A DNA stretch of 64,000 bases, taken from contig DATEDI010000022.1 in assembly GCA_035281745.1 (NCBI GenBank), forward strand, positions 124,001 to 188,000. Reading direction: 5' to 3'. Of the stretch, positions 35,851 to 47,257 are shown piece by piece. The stretch's first letter is position 1. Each line of letters opens with the position of its first letter. The notes under the pieces were generated by a model, which was not told the origin of the DNA, did not search any database, and saw nothing but the letters and a program-made list of their open reading frames with translations. The translations under genes were made by a program, and so were the position numbers. The stretch is from 66-474 sp035281745. Its GTDB lineage: Bacteria > Pseudomonadota > Gammaproteobacteria > Xanthomonadales > Rhodanobacteraceae.

Positions 35851-38718
35851 ATGAATCGCAAGCTTTTGGCTTCAGCCATTTGCGCCAGCCTGTTCGTTGC
35901 GGGCACGGCGTACGCACAGGACAACACGGCACCGCAGCAGGCGCAGGATCAATCGACCACCGCGCAATCGAATGATTCGAATTCCCAGCAGGATCAGGAA
36001 AAAAAGGCAAAAACCCTCAATACCATCACGGTAACGGGTTCGCTGATTCCGCAGTCGCAGATCGAGACCGCCAACCCGGTCATCACGATCAGTTCGCAGG
36101 ACATGATCAAGAAGGGCTACTCGAACGTATATGAGGCGCTTCGTGCGCAGCCCCTCTCCACTGGCGCGGTCCAGGACAGTCAGTTTTCCCAGGGGTTCAC
36201 GCCCGGCGCGCAAACCATCAGCCTCCTCGGCTTGTCCCCTGATTTCACCCTGTTCCTGATCGACGGCCGTCCGATGGCGGACTACCCGTTGCTCTATAAC
36301 GGCTCGGCCAACTTCACCGACCTCTCCAACATTCCAATGTCGATGGTGGACCACATCGATATCCTGCCGGGCAACCAGTCATCCATTTACGGGTCGTCGG
36401 CCATCGCGGGCGTGATCAACATTATCCTGAAGAAGCGGATGGAAGGCTACAACCTGAACTATCGCGCGGGTGGCTATTCACAAGGGGGCGGACAGAACCA
36501 GCGCCTGGCGTTCTCGGGTGGCGTCAACACCGACAAGCTGCACCTGATGTACGCGATCCAGCTTGACGACCAGCACCCCATTTTCGGCTTCAACCGGGAC
36601 CTGACCTCGTCCACGCTGAACGCCCCCAACCCCGCCAGCCGCAATCCGTTCACGGTGGGCGTCCACTGGTATTTCGATGCCGGCAACCATTACATCAATC
36701 CCAATACCGACGCGCCTGGCGTCGGCTGCTCGGCGATGTCCGGCCTGTTCAACGGCACCACGCAGCTGAGCTATCGCCCCAATCGCGATGATGGCCACTA
36801 CTGCGGCAGTAACATCGCACCGGGCTATGCCACGCTCCTCAACAAGAAGCGCGATGGATCGGGTTACGTCACCTTCAGCTACGACTTGAGCCCCAACACC
36901 GAACTGTACGGGCACATGTTGTACTCCGTGCAGCAGCAGAACTGGTACGCGGGCCCCAACTACAACTGGTGGGCGCCGGATGTAGGCAATTACATCGTCA
37001 ACGCCAACACCGGCCGTTTCGAATTCTACGAACGAATCTTCGCGCCGGAGGAAATCGGCGGATTGCTGAAAAATTCGAATTACGAACTGTCCCGGATGTA
37101 CGCCGGCAACATCGGTATCCGCGGCAACCTTGGCCAGTCCAACTGGGCCTACGATGCCTACGTTGCGCGTTCCGACTACAAGTCCTACGACAAGTGGATG
37201 CATCCGCTGACGGACAAGGTCGACGCCTTCTTCAAGAACAAGTTCCTCGGCCCGTTGCTCGGCACCTACTACGGCTACAGCATCTATGCACCCGATGATG
37301 CAGCATTCTGGCAGCCGTTGACCCCGGACGAGTACCAGGGGTTCTCGGACTACGTCCGCGCGACGTCCCACACCTATACGCAAAATGCCAACCTGCAGAT
37401 CACCAATTCGGATCTGTTCGAACTGCCGGGCGGCTCGGTAGGTCTCGCTGGCGTTCTCCAGGTCGGCAACCAGTACTGGGACAACCCGATCGATCCTCGG
37501 CTGGCGGCGGGCGACTTCTGGGGGTACACCGGCACTTCCGGCAACGGCAAGCGTGACAATTACGCCGCGGCTTTGGAGATGCGTCTGCCGATTTTCAGCA
37601 TGCTGACCGCGGACATCTCTGGCCGTTACGACCATTACAAGAACCAGAATGCGGGATCGGACAGCAAGGCAACTTACAAGTTGGGTCTGGAGTTCCGGCC
37701 GTTCGACACCCTGCTGCTGCGCGCCAACTACGCGACCGCGTTTCGTGCGCCCGACATGGCCTATGTCTTCCAGGGACCGAGCGGGTTCTACAGCAACACG
37801 ACCGACTATTACAAATGCGAGAAGTACGAGCCCAACACGGCCCTGCCCGACTGCACGTGGTATTCCTATCAATACAAGGGCACCCAGCAGGGCAATCACG
37901 ACCTGAAGTCGATCACCGCCAAATCGTGGGGGTATGGTCTGGTGTGGTCGCCAACCAACAATCTCACCTTGAAGGCCGACTACTACAACATCCGGATCAA
38001 CGACGAGGTCAGTCCCCTCAGTGTCGGTGGATTGCTGCAAAACGAGGCGGATTGCCGGCTCGGCCAGCTCGATGCATCGTCGCCGACCTGCGTTGATGCG
38101 TTCAACCGTGTGTTGCGCACTGCGCCGAACGCGAATCCGCAGTTTTCCGAAAACATCACGGACATCATCGTCGGACCCATCAACGTGTCGCATGAGCGGG
38201 TGTCCGGTGTCGTTGCGTCGGGAGACTGGAAGGTCGATGCAGGCAAATGGGGCGACTTTACTTTCGGTGCCCGCTACAACGTGACGATGAACCACACGTA
38301 TCAGCAGTATCCGGGCGATCCGGATCACGACCTTCTGCACGAGCCGCGTTGGTCCAGCGAATTCAAGACCATCGCCAATGCCAGTGTCACCTGGGACGTC
38401 AACAAGTGGAGCACCACGCTGCAGGCTCAGCGCTATGGTTCCACGCCGAACTACGCCGCACAGGTGTACGGATGGGAGGGTGGTGGCGGACAGTACTCGC
38501 AGGCGGGTGTGGTCGGCCCGTGGACCGTCTACAACGGCTCGGTGACGTACAACGTGACGCCGGACATCTCCACCAAGCTGATCGTCCAGAACATCTTCGA
38601 CAAGATGCCTCCGAAGGATCAGACGTGGGTCGGCTGGCCGTACTACAACCAGTTCAACTACACCCCTTGGGGTCGCGCCATCTGGTTGGACGTCAACATC
38701 CACTTCGGTGGCAAGTAA
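35851..38718 (+). CDS. TonB-dependent receptor (Xanthomonadales type, large)
   Basis: 955 residues. Signal peptide MNRKLLASAICASLFVAGTA, then a Gln/Asp-rich linker and a TonB-box-like LNTITVTGSL. Plug domain: NPVITISSQDMIKKGYSNVY, LFLIDGRPMADYPLL and VDHIDILPGNQSSIYGSSAI (conserved G-x-x-S-x-x-Y-G-x-x-A-x-x-G-V-I-N-I). The rest is a 22-strand barrel ending WLDVNIHFGGK with an aromatic near the terminus. GGGGAGTACTCC lies upstream of the ATG. It imports a siderophore, sugar or peptide; the ligand is unknown. Two TPR-sulfotransferase genes converge on it from downstream. Confidence 0.92.
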   Translation: MNRKLLASAICASLFVAGTAYAQDNTAPQQAQDQSTTAQSNDSNSQQDQEKKAKTLNTITVTGSLIPQSQIETANPVITISSQDMIKKGYSNVYEALRAQPLSTGAVQDSQFSQGFTPGAQTISLLGLSPDFTLFLIDGRPMADYPLLYNGSANFTDLSNIPMSMVDHIDILPGNQSSIYGSSAIAGVINIILKKRMEGYNLNYRAGGYSQGGGQNQRLAFSGGVNTDKLHLMYAIQLDDQHPIFGFNRDLTSSTLNAPNPASRNPFTVGVHWYFDAGNHYINPNTDAPGVGCSAMSGLFNGTTQLSYRPNRDDGHYCGSNIAPGYATLLNKKRDGSGYVTFSYDLSPNTELYGHMLYSVQQQNWYAGPNYNWWAPDVGNYIVNANTGRFEFYERIFAPEEIGGLLKNSNYELSRMYAGNIGIRGNLGQSNWAYDAYVARSDYKSYDKWMHPLTDKVDAFFKNKFLGPLLGTYYGYSIYAPDDAAFWQPLTPDEYQGFSDYVRATSHTYTQNANLQITNSDLFELPGGSVGLAGVLQVGNQYWDNPIDPRLAAGDFWGYTGTSGNGKRDNYAAALEMRLPIFSMLTADISGRYDHYKNQNAGSDSKATYKLGLEFRPFDTLLLRANYATAFRAPDMAYVFQGPSGFYSNTTDYYKCEKYEPNTALPDCTWYSYQYKGTQQGNHDLKSITAKSWGYGLVWSPTNNLTLKADYYNIRINDEVSPLSVGGLLQNEADCRLGQLDASSPTCVDAFNRVLRTAPNANPQFSENITDIIVGPINVSHERVSGVVASGDWKVDAGKWGDFTFGARYNVTMNHTYQQYPGDPDHDLLHEPRWSSEFKTIANASVTWDVNKWSTTLQAQRYGSTPNYAAQVYGWEGGGGQYSQAGVVGPWTVYNGSVTYNVTPDISTKLIVQNIFDKMPPKDQTWVGWPYYNQFNYTPWGRAIWLDVNIHFGGK

Positions 38719-38742
38719 TAACGCAAAGCGGGAAAGCTTCAA

Positions 38743-38771
38743 GGGGCCGGCGCATGCCGGCCCCCTTTTTT
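38743..38771 (+). terminator. Rho-independent terminator after the TonB receptor gene
   Basis: Stem GGGGCCGGC/GCCGGCCCC, loop GCAT, followed by a T-run (CTTTTTT), 25 nt after the stop. Confidence 0.93.
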
Positions 38772-38964
38772 CAGGGCGCGGAATGGCTGCGGAAGCCGCG
38801 CATGACACCAGCCCGCCTCGGATCGACTGACTGAGGGTCGATCTGACGGCAGGTTCGATACAAGAGCGGCGGCGTTCGCAGCCCTCGGCAGGCGATATCC
38901 AGCCAGGCAGCACCTTGTCCCGCGGCGTTCTCGTTGTACTCACCAGGCCGCACGTTTCGGAGCG

Positions 38965-40572
38965 TCACCCGTTGCCGGCGCTGACGCTGGAAAGCAGTGG
39001 CTGCAAGTACGCTTCGTAGCGATGCCATTCGCCCACGGCGCGGCCATGGATGGACTGTCGCACCTGCGGACTGCTGAGCGTGGACACTGGATTGCGGTTG
39101 CGGGCGATGTCACTGCAGCCGGACTCGAAGGGCAATCCGCAAAATGCCAGCACTTGCCGGGTGACGGCATCCGGATCCGCGACGAGTCGTGCGTAATCCA
39201 GATCGAGGATTGCGTGCGGAATCACCGATCGCCAGTGCGCCATCAAGCGCCGGTAGTTCCGGTGGTGCGCGGCGAGTGAATGCAGATCGTAGCTGTAGGC
39301 GTAGGAATCGCCGAACAGTGCCTTCCAGTTTGAAAAGCACACGTCCATCGGATCGCGCCGCATGTGCAGGATTCGTGCTTGCGGCAATGCGCGATGGATG
39401 AAGCCGGCCAGCATGAAATTGGGAGGCAGCTTGTCGATGTAGTACGGCTTGCCGTGCGCCCGCCACTGGCTTTGTTGGAGATATCGCTTTCCAAGCAGAG
39501 CCCAGTCGACGTTCCTGATCCGCGCCAGCAGGTCTTCATCGATCAATGCCGCGCCATGCCAATCGGCGGCCCAGCGCAACTGTTTGGGGAAATCCGGCAG
39601 TTCCCCCGGACTCGCGACCTGCGAATGGTTTCCGAGGATGCGTTCCAGCAACGTGGTCCCCGAGCGCGGCATGCCCACGATGAAGATCGGCCGCGGGCCA
39701 TCGCGCGGGTGGCCATCGTCGTCGATGCCGTCCTGGACGTTCGCGACGAAAGCCCGGTAGCACAGGTTCATGATCGTGTCGAACTGGCGTTGTTCACGTT
39801 CGCTGTCGTGCGGAACACGCGCGCGCATGATCGCATTGCCGCGCGTCAGCGCCTGCCAGGCTTCCTCGCGTCGATCCAGGTCATCCAATTCCTTGAAGCG
39901 GGCGAATTCGAGCGCGGCGTGGTGTTCGCTGCCTTGCGCGACGCGGTCGAGTCTGGACGCGATGGCGGCAAGGTGATTGTTTTCGGGGGACTGCCTGCGC
40001 ATACGCGCCAATGCCAGGAAGGCGCGACCGTATGTCGGGCCCATCCGCAGACAGGATTCGAGCTCGGCTTCCGCCTCGCCCATCCTGCCATGGAATTGCA
40101 GCTGCAAGCTCCGGAAATAGCGCACATCCGGATTGTCGACACCCAAGGCGAGGGCACGATCCATGAGCGTGAGCGCGGATTCGTGGGCTCCAAGGATCTG
40201 CTGCATGTGCGCCAGCGCCATCAGCATGTTGCCGTCGCGCGAACGGGCAATCGCCGGATGATCGAGGCAGTGTCGCATCGCCGCGGTTTCACCCACCTGG
40301 TGGAGGCAGTACGCGACCCGATGGATCGCGGCAAGATCGTCCGGAAGGGACTGCGACGCCAGCACCAATTGCTCGCAGGCGTCACGCAGACGGCCGAGTT
40401 CGAGGCAAACACTCGAAAGCAGCAAGCGTGCATGGATGTCGTCCGGTGCACGTGCGAGCAGCCCTTCCAGGCTGGCCCGCGCCGCGGTGAACTGTTCGTC
40501 GGCAATGTAGCGCTGCGCGCGCCGCCACTGGCGTTCGTGCGGTCGAAGCGCAGTTGGGTCGAGTTCACTCAT
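38965..40572 (-). CDS. TPR-containing sulfotransferase, second gene of pair
   Basis: 535 residues. The N-terminal half is TPR-like (about residues 12-250). The C-terminal sulfotransferase has the phosphosulfate loop VGMPRSGTTLLERILGNHSQ and the 3'-phosphate motif RRDPMDVCFSNWKALFG. It would transfer sulfate from PAPS to an acceptor that the TPR module probably docks. Its ATG overlaps the previous gene's TGA (ATGA), so the pair is translationally coupled. Its 3' end faces the TonB receptor gene across 246 bp, in which only a terminator is seen. Confidence 0.88.
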   Translation of the reverse strand: MSELDPTALRPHERQWRRAQRYIADEQFTAARASLEGLLARAPDDIHARLLLSSVCLELGRLRDACEQLVLASQSLPDDLAAIHRVAYCLHQVGETAAMRHCLDHPAIARSRDGNMLMALAHMQQILGAHESALTLMDRALALGVDNPDVRYFRSLQLQFHGRMGEAEAELESCLRMGPTYGRAFLALARMRRQSPENNHLAAIASRLDRVAQGSEHHAALEFARFKELDDLDRREEAWQALTRGNAIMRARVPHDSEREQRQFDTIMNLCYRAFVANVQDGIDDDGHPRDGPRPIFIVGMPRSGTTLLERILGNHSQVASPGELPDFPKQLRWAADWHGAALIDEDLLARIRNVDWALLGKRYLQQSQWRAHGKPYYIDKLPPNFMLAGFIHRALPQARILHMRRDPMDVCFSNWKALFGDSYAYSYDLHSLAAHHRNYRRLMAHWRSVIPHAILDLDYARLVADPDAVTRQVLAFCGLPFESGCSDIARNRNPVSTLSSPQVRQSIHGRAVGEWHRYEAYLQPLLSSVSAGNG

Positions 40573-42122
40573 GCCACTTCCAGGTCGCGTTGCAGCGGCT
40601 CCAGTTGCACCGCATAGCGCCGCCATTCACCGAAGGCGCGCGCGTGCAAAGGCGCGCGTACTTGGGCGGCGCTCAACGTTGCCACCGGTGCCGGATTCGC
40701 GCGCATGTCCAGACAACCGGAATGCCACTCCAGTCCACAGTGCGCGAATACCCTGCGCATGACGGTCTCGGGTGCACGTACAAGGTCGGAATACGAAACA
40801 TCCAGGATCGCTCCCGGCATCACCTGGTGCCAGTGTGTCATGGTTCGCAGGTAGGCCCGATGGTAAGCGGCGAGCCCCGCCATGTCATAACTGTATGCGT
40901 AGGTGTCGCCAAAGAACGCGCGCCAGTTGGAAAAGCAAAGATCCATCGGGTCACGTACCAGGTGCAGCAGCCGCGCCTGCGGTAATGCAGCATGAATCAG
41001 TCCCGCCAGCACCCAGTTGGGAGGCTGCTTGTCGATGAAGCGGGATCTGCCCATTGCGCGCCATTGCGTCTGCGCGAGGTAGCGGCGCCCGATTTCCGCA
41101 AGATCCAACGCCGGCAGCCGGTCGAGGAAAGTCTGGCTTTGGGTATTGCAGGTATCGGTCGCGTAGTGGAGTTGTTTGTCGAAGTCCACCAGCTCGCCGA
41201 CGCTGGTGACGTCCGGGTGATTCCCGAGGATCCGCTCGAGGACCGTTGTTCCGGAACGCGCCATACCGATTACGAAGATCGGTTGCGGGCCCTCGTGCGT
41301 GACTTCGCGTGGCTGCACGAAGTGCCCGTCGCAGATTTCGGCAAGGCGCTCGAGGTACAGGCGCTCGGCATCGGTATCGCAAGGGTTGCGCCTCCGCATG
41401 ATCGCATTGCCACGCAGCAGCGCGCTCCATGCGTCTTCGTTGCGTCCCAGATCCTCCAGTTCCTTGTAATTTGCGAATTCGAGGGCGGCGTGGTCGCGCG
41501 TACCTTGGGTGACCCGCGCGAGGCCGGAAGCCAGCAGCGCAAGATGATTGTGGTCTTCCGTTTGTTTTCGCAGCCTTGAAAGTGCAAGCGCTGCGCGTCC
41601 GCCAGTTGGTTCCTGTCGAACGCTGGCCTCCAACTCGGGCTCGGCTTCGGCGATACGGCCGTTGAAATAAAGCTGCACCCCATGGTGAAAGCGGATCTCC
41701 GGGCTGCTTGCACCCGCCGCAATCGCGCGCTCGATCAAAGCCAGCGATTGGGCATTTTCGTCCAGGCGCTGGCGGAAATCCGAAAGCCGCAACAACCAGG
41801 ATGCCTCGGTTGCCTGGGCGAGTGCCGGCCTCGTGAGGCACTCGCGGGCGGCAGTCACTTCGCCAACGTCCAGGAGCACCTGGACCGCGTCGCACAGCAA
41901 TCCCGGATCTTCCGGCGCCGTGGCCACTGCATCCAACGCGCACCGCACCGCATAGCGAATCCGGTCCTCCCGCAAGGCGACGTTGGCGGCGGTGAGGTTT
42001 GTCCACACTTGTCCGGGGACTTCCGCCAGCAGTGCATCAAGTTGCGCCTTCGCCGGCGCCATCTGGCCCTGCGCCAGGTATTGCCGTGCACGCATCCAAC
42101 GCTGTTCCGGGGACCGACTCAT
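40569..42122 (-). CDS. TPR-containing sulfotransferase, first gene of pair
   Basis: 517 residues. Paralogue of the next gene: TPR region to about residue 245, then IGMARSGTTVLERILGNHPD (5'-phosphosulfate loop, Pro replaced by Ala) and VRDPMDLCFSNWRAFFGD. The conserved block DKQPPNWVLAGLIHAALP follows the loop in both. The start ATG 42122 begins MSRSPEQRWMRARQYLAQG, matching the sister gene start. Lies 91 bp downstream of glyS on the same strand. Confidence 0.88.
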   Translation of the reverse strand: MSRSPEQRWMRARQYLAQGQMAPAKAQLDALLAEVPGQVWTNLTAANVALREDRIRYAVRCALDAVATAPEDPGLLCDAVQVLLDVGEVTAARECLTRPALAQATEASWLLRLSDFRQRLDENAQSLALIERAIAAGASSPEIRFHHGVQLYFNGRIAEAEPELEASVRQEPTGGRAALALSRLRKQTEDHNHLALLASGLARVTQGTRDHAALEFANYKELEDLGRNEDAWSALLRGNAIMRRRNPCDTDAERLYLERLAEICDGHFVQPREVTHEGPQPIFVIGMARSGTTVLERILGNHPDVTSVGELVDFDKQLHYATDTCNTQSQTFLDRLPALDLAEIGRRYLAQTQWRAMGRSRFIDKQPPNWVLAGLIHAALPQARLLHLVRDPMDLCFSNWRAFFGDTYAYSYDMAGLAAYHRAYLRTMTHWHQVMPGAILDVSYSDLVRAPETVMRRVFAHCGLEWHSGCLDMRANPAPVATLSAAQVRAPLHARAFGEWRRYAVQLEPLQRDLEVA

Positions 42123-42213
42123 CGTTCGGCTCCCGACTGCGTGCCTTCCCCAGGAACAGCGCGGCGCCACGAAGGATTGGAAGCGAGGTTGCGGTCTGTC
42201 GCGACGGCTGTCA

Positions 42214-44445
42214 TTACAACAATGCGATATCGGCGATGACGTCGAAACGCGCCTTGATCCGCGCCAGCAATGCGACGCGGTTCGCGCGCAGCGCAGGGTC
42301 ATCGGCCATCACCATCACACCGTCGAAAAATGCGTCGACCGGCGCCTGCAACTGCGCGAGGCGAGAGAGCGCACCGGCGTAGTCGCGCTCCGCCACGACA
42401 CGTTCGAGGCGTGGTACGTTGTCCGTGCGGGCGGCGTCCAGCGCATGCGCAAGGGCCTGCTCGGCCGGCTCGTGCAACAGCGCTGCATCCAGTTCCCGTT
42501 GTGCGGCGGCCACCGCGTCAATGCCTTCCTTGCGGAGGATGTTGGCCACGCGCTTGTTGGCCGCGGCAAGTTTCTCCGCCTCGGGTTGTTGCGCGAAGGA
42601 CGCGACCGCGCGCAGGCGGCGATCGAAATCGACGAGGCTGGCAGGCTGTACCGCTGCCACGGCTTCGAACTGTTGCGGCGCGAAACCTTGTTCCGTGTAG
42701 TAGCCGCGCAGGCGATCGAGGATGAAGCCCCGCAGTTCCATGGACAACGCTGCGCGAAGCGCAGCCGCTTTGTTTCCTTCTCCCCTCGGGAGAGGGTGCC
42801 CCGAAGGGGCGGGTGAGGGTCCGGAACTCTTCGCGAGGTTCGGACCCTCACCCCCAACCCCTCTCGCGGCGGGAGAGGCGAGAAGAGCCGCATCGGGGAT
42901 TTCAGCCAGTGCGTCTTTCAGCAATACGGCGAGATCGAGATCGAGTCCGCCCTCGATGAGGGTGCGTGCCAAACCGAGTGCCGTACGCCGCAACGCGAAA
43001 GGATCCCTGTTGCCGGTGGGTTTCATGCCGACCGCGAAAATACTCGCCAGCGTGTCCAGTTTGTCCGCCAGCGACACGCATTGCGCCAACGTGCCTGCGG
43101 CAATGCCGTCGCCGGCATTGCGCGGACGATAGAACTCGTCCAGTGCGTTCGCGACTTCGACGGCTTCACCTTGCGCGGCCGCGTAATGGCGGCCCATCAC
43201 GCCCTGCAGTTCCGGGAACTCGCCGACCATCCGGGTCAACAGATCGCAGCGCGACAAACCGGCGACGTGCGCCGCTTGTGCCGCGTCGACGTCGATGCCT
43301 TGCGCGAACAGGCGCTCGGCGATCGCGCTGGCCAGTTCCGCCACGCGTACGGTCTTGTCCCACAGGCTGCCGAGGGCTTTCTGGTATGTGACGTCACGCA
43401 GACCTTGCTGGTAGGAAGCCAGCGATGTCTTCAGGTCTTCGTCGAAGAAATACCTGGCATCGGCGAAACGCGGGCGGATCACGCGCTCGTAGCCGTGGCG
43501 GATCTGCGCCGGATCCTTCGATTCGATGTTCGCGATGCCGATGAAGTGCTCGGTGAGGTTGCCGTCGGCATCGAACACCGGCACGAATTTCTGGTTTGCG
43601 CGCATGGTGGTGATCAGCGCTGCGTGCGGCACCGCCAGAAAATCGCGGTCGAATGTGCAGGCGATCGCAACCGGCCACTCGTTGAGATTGGCCAACTCAT
43701 CGAGCAGCGCCTCGTCGAGATGCGGTATGCAATCGGCAGGCGCCACTCGCGCGACTTCATCGCGGATCCGCTGACGCCGTTCGTCCGGATCGGCCAGGAC
43801 ATTGGACCCGCGCATGGCGTCGACATAACTGTCGGCATCGGCCAGATGCACTGGCGTCGGATGCATGAAGCGGTGGCCGCGCGATTGCCGGCCGCTTTTC
43901 ACCCCGAACAGCTCACCCGCGATCACCTGATCGCCGTGCAGCATCACCAGCCAGTGCACCGGGCGCACGAACCCGAAATCATGATCGCCCCAGCGCATCG
44001 GTTTGGGAATCGGCAGCGCCGCCGCGGCTTCGCGCACGATTTCCGGCGCGAGTTCGGCGGTGGTGCGCCCCGGCGCAACATTGCGATGCACGAAGCGTTC
44101 GCCCTTGACGTCCGTCGCGCGTTCGAGATGCGTCCATTCCACGCCGACCTTGTTGGCGAAACCGAGCAAGGCTTTCGTGGGTTGACCGTCCGCATCCAGC
44201 GCGATGTTGGCGTACGGACCGAAACTTTCGTTGCGCTGTTCGGGCTGGGTGAAGGCGACGCCGGGCACCCACACCGCAAGGCGCCGTGGTGTCGCGAATG
44301 TCTGTGCGTGTTCGACATCGGCGGCGATGCCGCGCTTCGACAAGCCGTCGCATACGCCTTGCGCGAACGCGCGCGCCAGATCGTCCACCGCGTGGATGGG
44401 CAACTCCTCGACGCCAATCTCGACCAGCAGCGAGCGCTCAGCCAT
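42214..44445 (-). CDS. glyS: Glycyl-tRNA synthetase beta subunit, with an in-frame repeat insertion
   Basis: 743 residues, about 55 longer than E. coli GlyS (689). Opens LLVEIGVEELPIHAVDDLA, a family signature, and retains ATPRRLAVWV, RGHRFMHP, the HD-type region and the C-terminal anticodon-binding-like domain with FFDGVMVMADDPALRANRVA. It charges tRNA-Gly together with the alpha subunit as an alpha2-beta2 enzyme. Residues about 521-555 (PSPAPSGHPLPRGEG) are translated from an R3 repeat in frame; the flanking sequence resumes with AALSMELRGFILDRLRGYYT. This is a foreign-looking loop in an essential enzyme. The start overlaps the end of glyQ by 8 bp. Confidence 0.97.
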   Translation of the reverse strand: MAERSLLVEIGVEELPIHAVDDLARAFAQGVCDGLSKRGIAADVEHAQTFATPRRLAVWVPGVAFTQPEQRNESFGPYANIALDADGQPTKALLGFANKVGVEWTHLERATDVKGERFVHRNVAPGRTTAELAPEIVREAAAALPIPKPMRWGDHDFGFVRPVHWLVMLHGDQVIAGELFGVKSGRQSRGHRFMHPTPVHLADADSYVDAMRGSNVLADPDERRQRIRDEVARVAPADCIPHLDEALLDELANLNEWPVAIACTFDRDFLAVPHAALITTMRANQKFVPVFDADGNLTEHFIGIANIESKDPAQIRHGYERVIRPRFADARYFFDEDLKTSLASYQQGLRDVTYQKALGSLWDKTVRVAELASAIAERLFAQGIDVDAAQAAHVAGLSRCDLLTRMVGEFPELQGVMGRHYAAAQGEAVEVANALDEFYRPRNAGDGIAAGTLAQCVSLADKLDTLASIFAVGMKPTGNRDPFALRRTALGLARTLIEGGLDLDLAVLLKDALAEIPDAALLASPAARGVGGEGPNLAKSSGPSPAPSGHPLPRGEGNKAAALRAALSMELRGFILDRLRGYYTEQGFAPQQFEAVAAVQPASLVDFDRRLRAVASFAQQPEAEKLAAANKRVANILRKEGIDAVAAAQRELDAALLHEPAEQALAHALDAARTDNVPRLERVVAERDYAGALSRLAQLQAPVDAFFDGVMVMADDPALRANRVALLARIKARFDVIADIALL
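42778..42880. repeat. R3 dispersed repeat inserted in frame within glyS
   Basis: CTTCTCCCCTCGGGAGAGGGTGCCCC at the left and GGCGGGAGAGG at the right, with inner complementary GGGTGAGGGTCCG/CGGACCCTCACCC. It matches the second R3 copy at 59657-59773 and is translated through without a stop. Confidence 0.85.
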
Positions 44446-45325
44446 GCACGACCTCCGCTTGCGCTTCGCGCGGCGCGGTCCAGGCTTTCGCGACGGCCTG
44501 CGCGAGCGCACGCACGCGCAGGATGTAGCGCTGGCGTTCGGTCACCGAGATCGCGCGACGCGCATCCAGAAGATTGAACGCGTGGCTGGCCTTCATCACC
44601 TGCTCGTAGGCGGGCAGCGGCAGGTTCAGCGCGACGAGCTTGTTGGCCTCGGCTTCGCAGGCGTCGAAGCGATGGAACAGTTCTTTCGTATCCGCGTGTT
44701 CGAAGTTGTAGGCGCTCTGTTCCACTTCGTTGCGATGGAACACGTCGCCGTAGGTGACGACGCCGTGCGGCGCGGTGGTCCACACCAGGTCGAACACGCT
44801 GTCGACGTTCTGCAGATACATCGCGAGCCGTTCGAGGCCGTAGGTGATTTCGGCCGTGACGGGTCTGCACTCGAGCCCGCCGGCTTGCTGGAAATAGGTG
44901 AACTGGGTGACTTCCATCCCGTTCAACCACACTTCCCAACCGAGGCCCCACGCGCCCAGCGTCGGCGATTCCCAGTTGTCCTCGACCAGCCGCAAGTCGT
45001 GCACCAGCGGATCGATGCCGAGTGCGCGCAGCGAGCCGAAGTAGCGTTCCACCACGTCATCGGGATTCGGCTTCAGCACCACTTGATACTGGTAGTACTG
45101 CTGCAGGCGGTTGGGATTTTCGCCATAGCGGCCGTCGGTGGGACGACGGCATGGCTGCACGTACGCCGCCGCCCACGGATCGGGACCGAGCGCGCGCAGG
45201 AAGGTCGCCGGGTGAAACGTGCCCGCGCCGACTTCCAGATCCAGCGGCTGCAGCAACACGCAACCTTGCTCCGCCCAATAGCGATTCAGGGTCTGGATCA
45301 CGTCCTGGAAAGTGGGTGCTGCCAT
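44438..45325 (-). CDS. glyQ: Glycyl-tRNA synthetase alpha subunit
   Basis: 295 residues. Class II catalytic subunit: FQDVIQTLNRYWAEQGCVLL at the start, then GAGTFHPATFLRALGPDPW, YVQPCRRPTDGRYGENPNRL, YYQYQVVLKPNP and GWEVWLNGMEVTQFTYFQQAGG. It activates glycine and is paired with GlyS, the downstream overlapping gene. A TATACT hexamer 30-35 nt upstream of the ATG (45360-45355) is a possible -10 element. Confidence 0.98.
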   Translation of the reverse strand: MAAPTFQDVIQTLNRYWAEQGCVLLQPLDLEVGAGTFHPATFLRALGPDPWAAAYVQPCRRPTDGRYGENPNRLQQYYQYQVVLKPNPDDVVERYFGSLRALGIDPLVHDLRLVEDNWESPTLGAWGLGWEVWLNGMEVTQFTYFQQAGGLECRPVTAEITYGLERLAMYLQNVDSVFDLVWTTAPHGVVTYGDVFHRNEVEQSAYNFEHADTKELFHRFDACEAEANKLVALNLPLPAYEQVMKASHAFNLLDARRAISVTERQRYILRVRALAQAVAKAWTAPREAQAEVVHG

Positions 45326-45425
45326 CGGTTCGGGGGCGCCGCGCAAAGCGCGTTAGTATAGCTGCGAGGCCGAAATCCCGAGCGCTTCTCGCGGATCGAG
45401 GGTCTTTTTGGCAGCGGGGCAGGCG

Positions 45426-47225
<1,800 letters not shown>

Positions 47226-47257
47226 GCCGGATTCGCGGATAGCCGGATGGGTGCGCG

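Noticed and set aside
38771..38964. Possible small gene on the minus strand between the TonB receptor and the sulfotransferase pair
   Set aside because: Continues into the sulfotransferase coding region in another frame without a separate start or Shine-Dalgarno.
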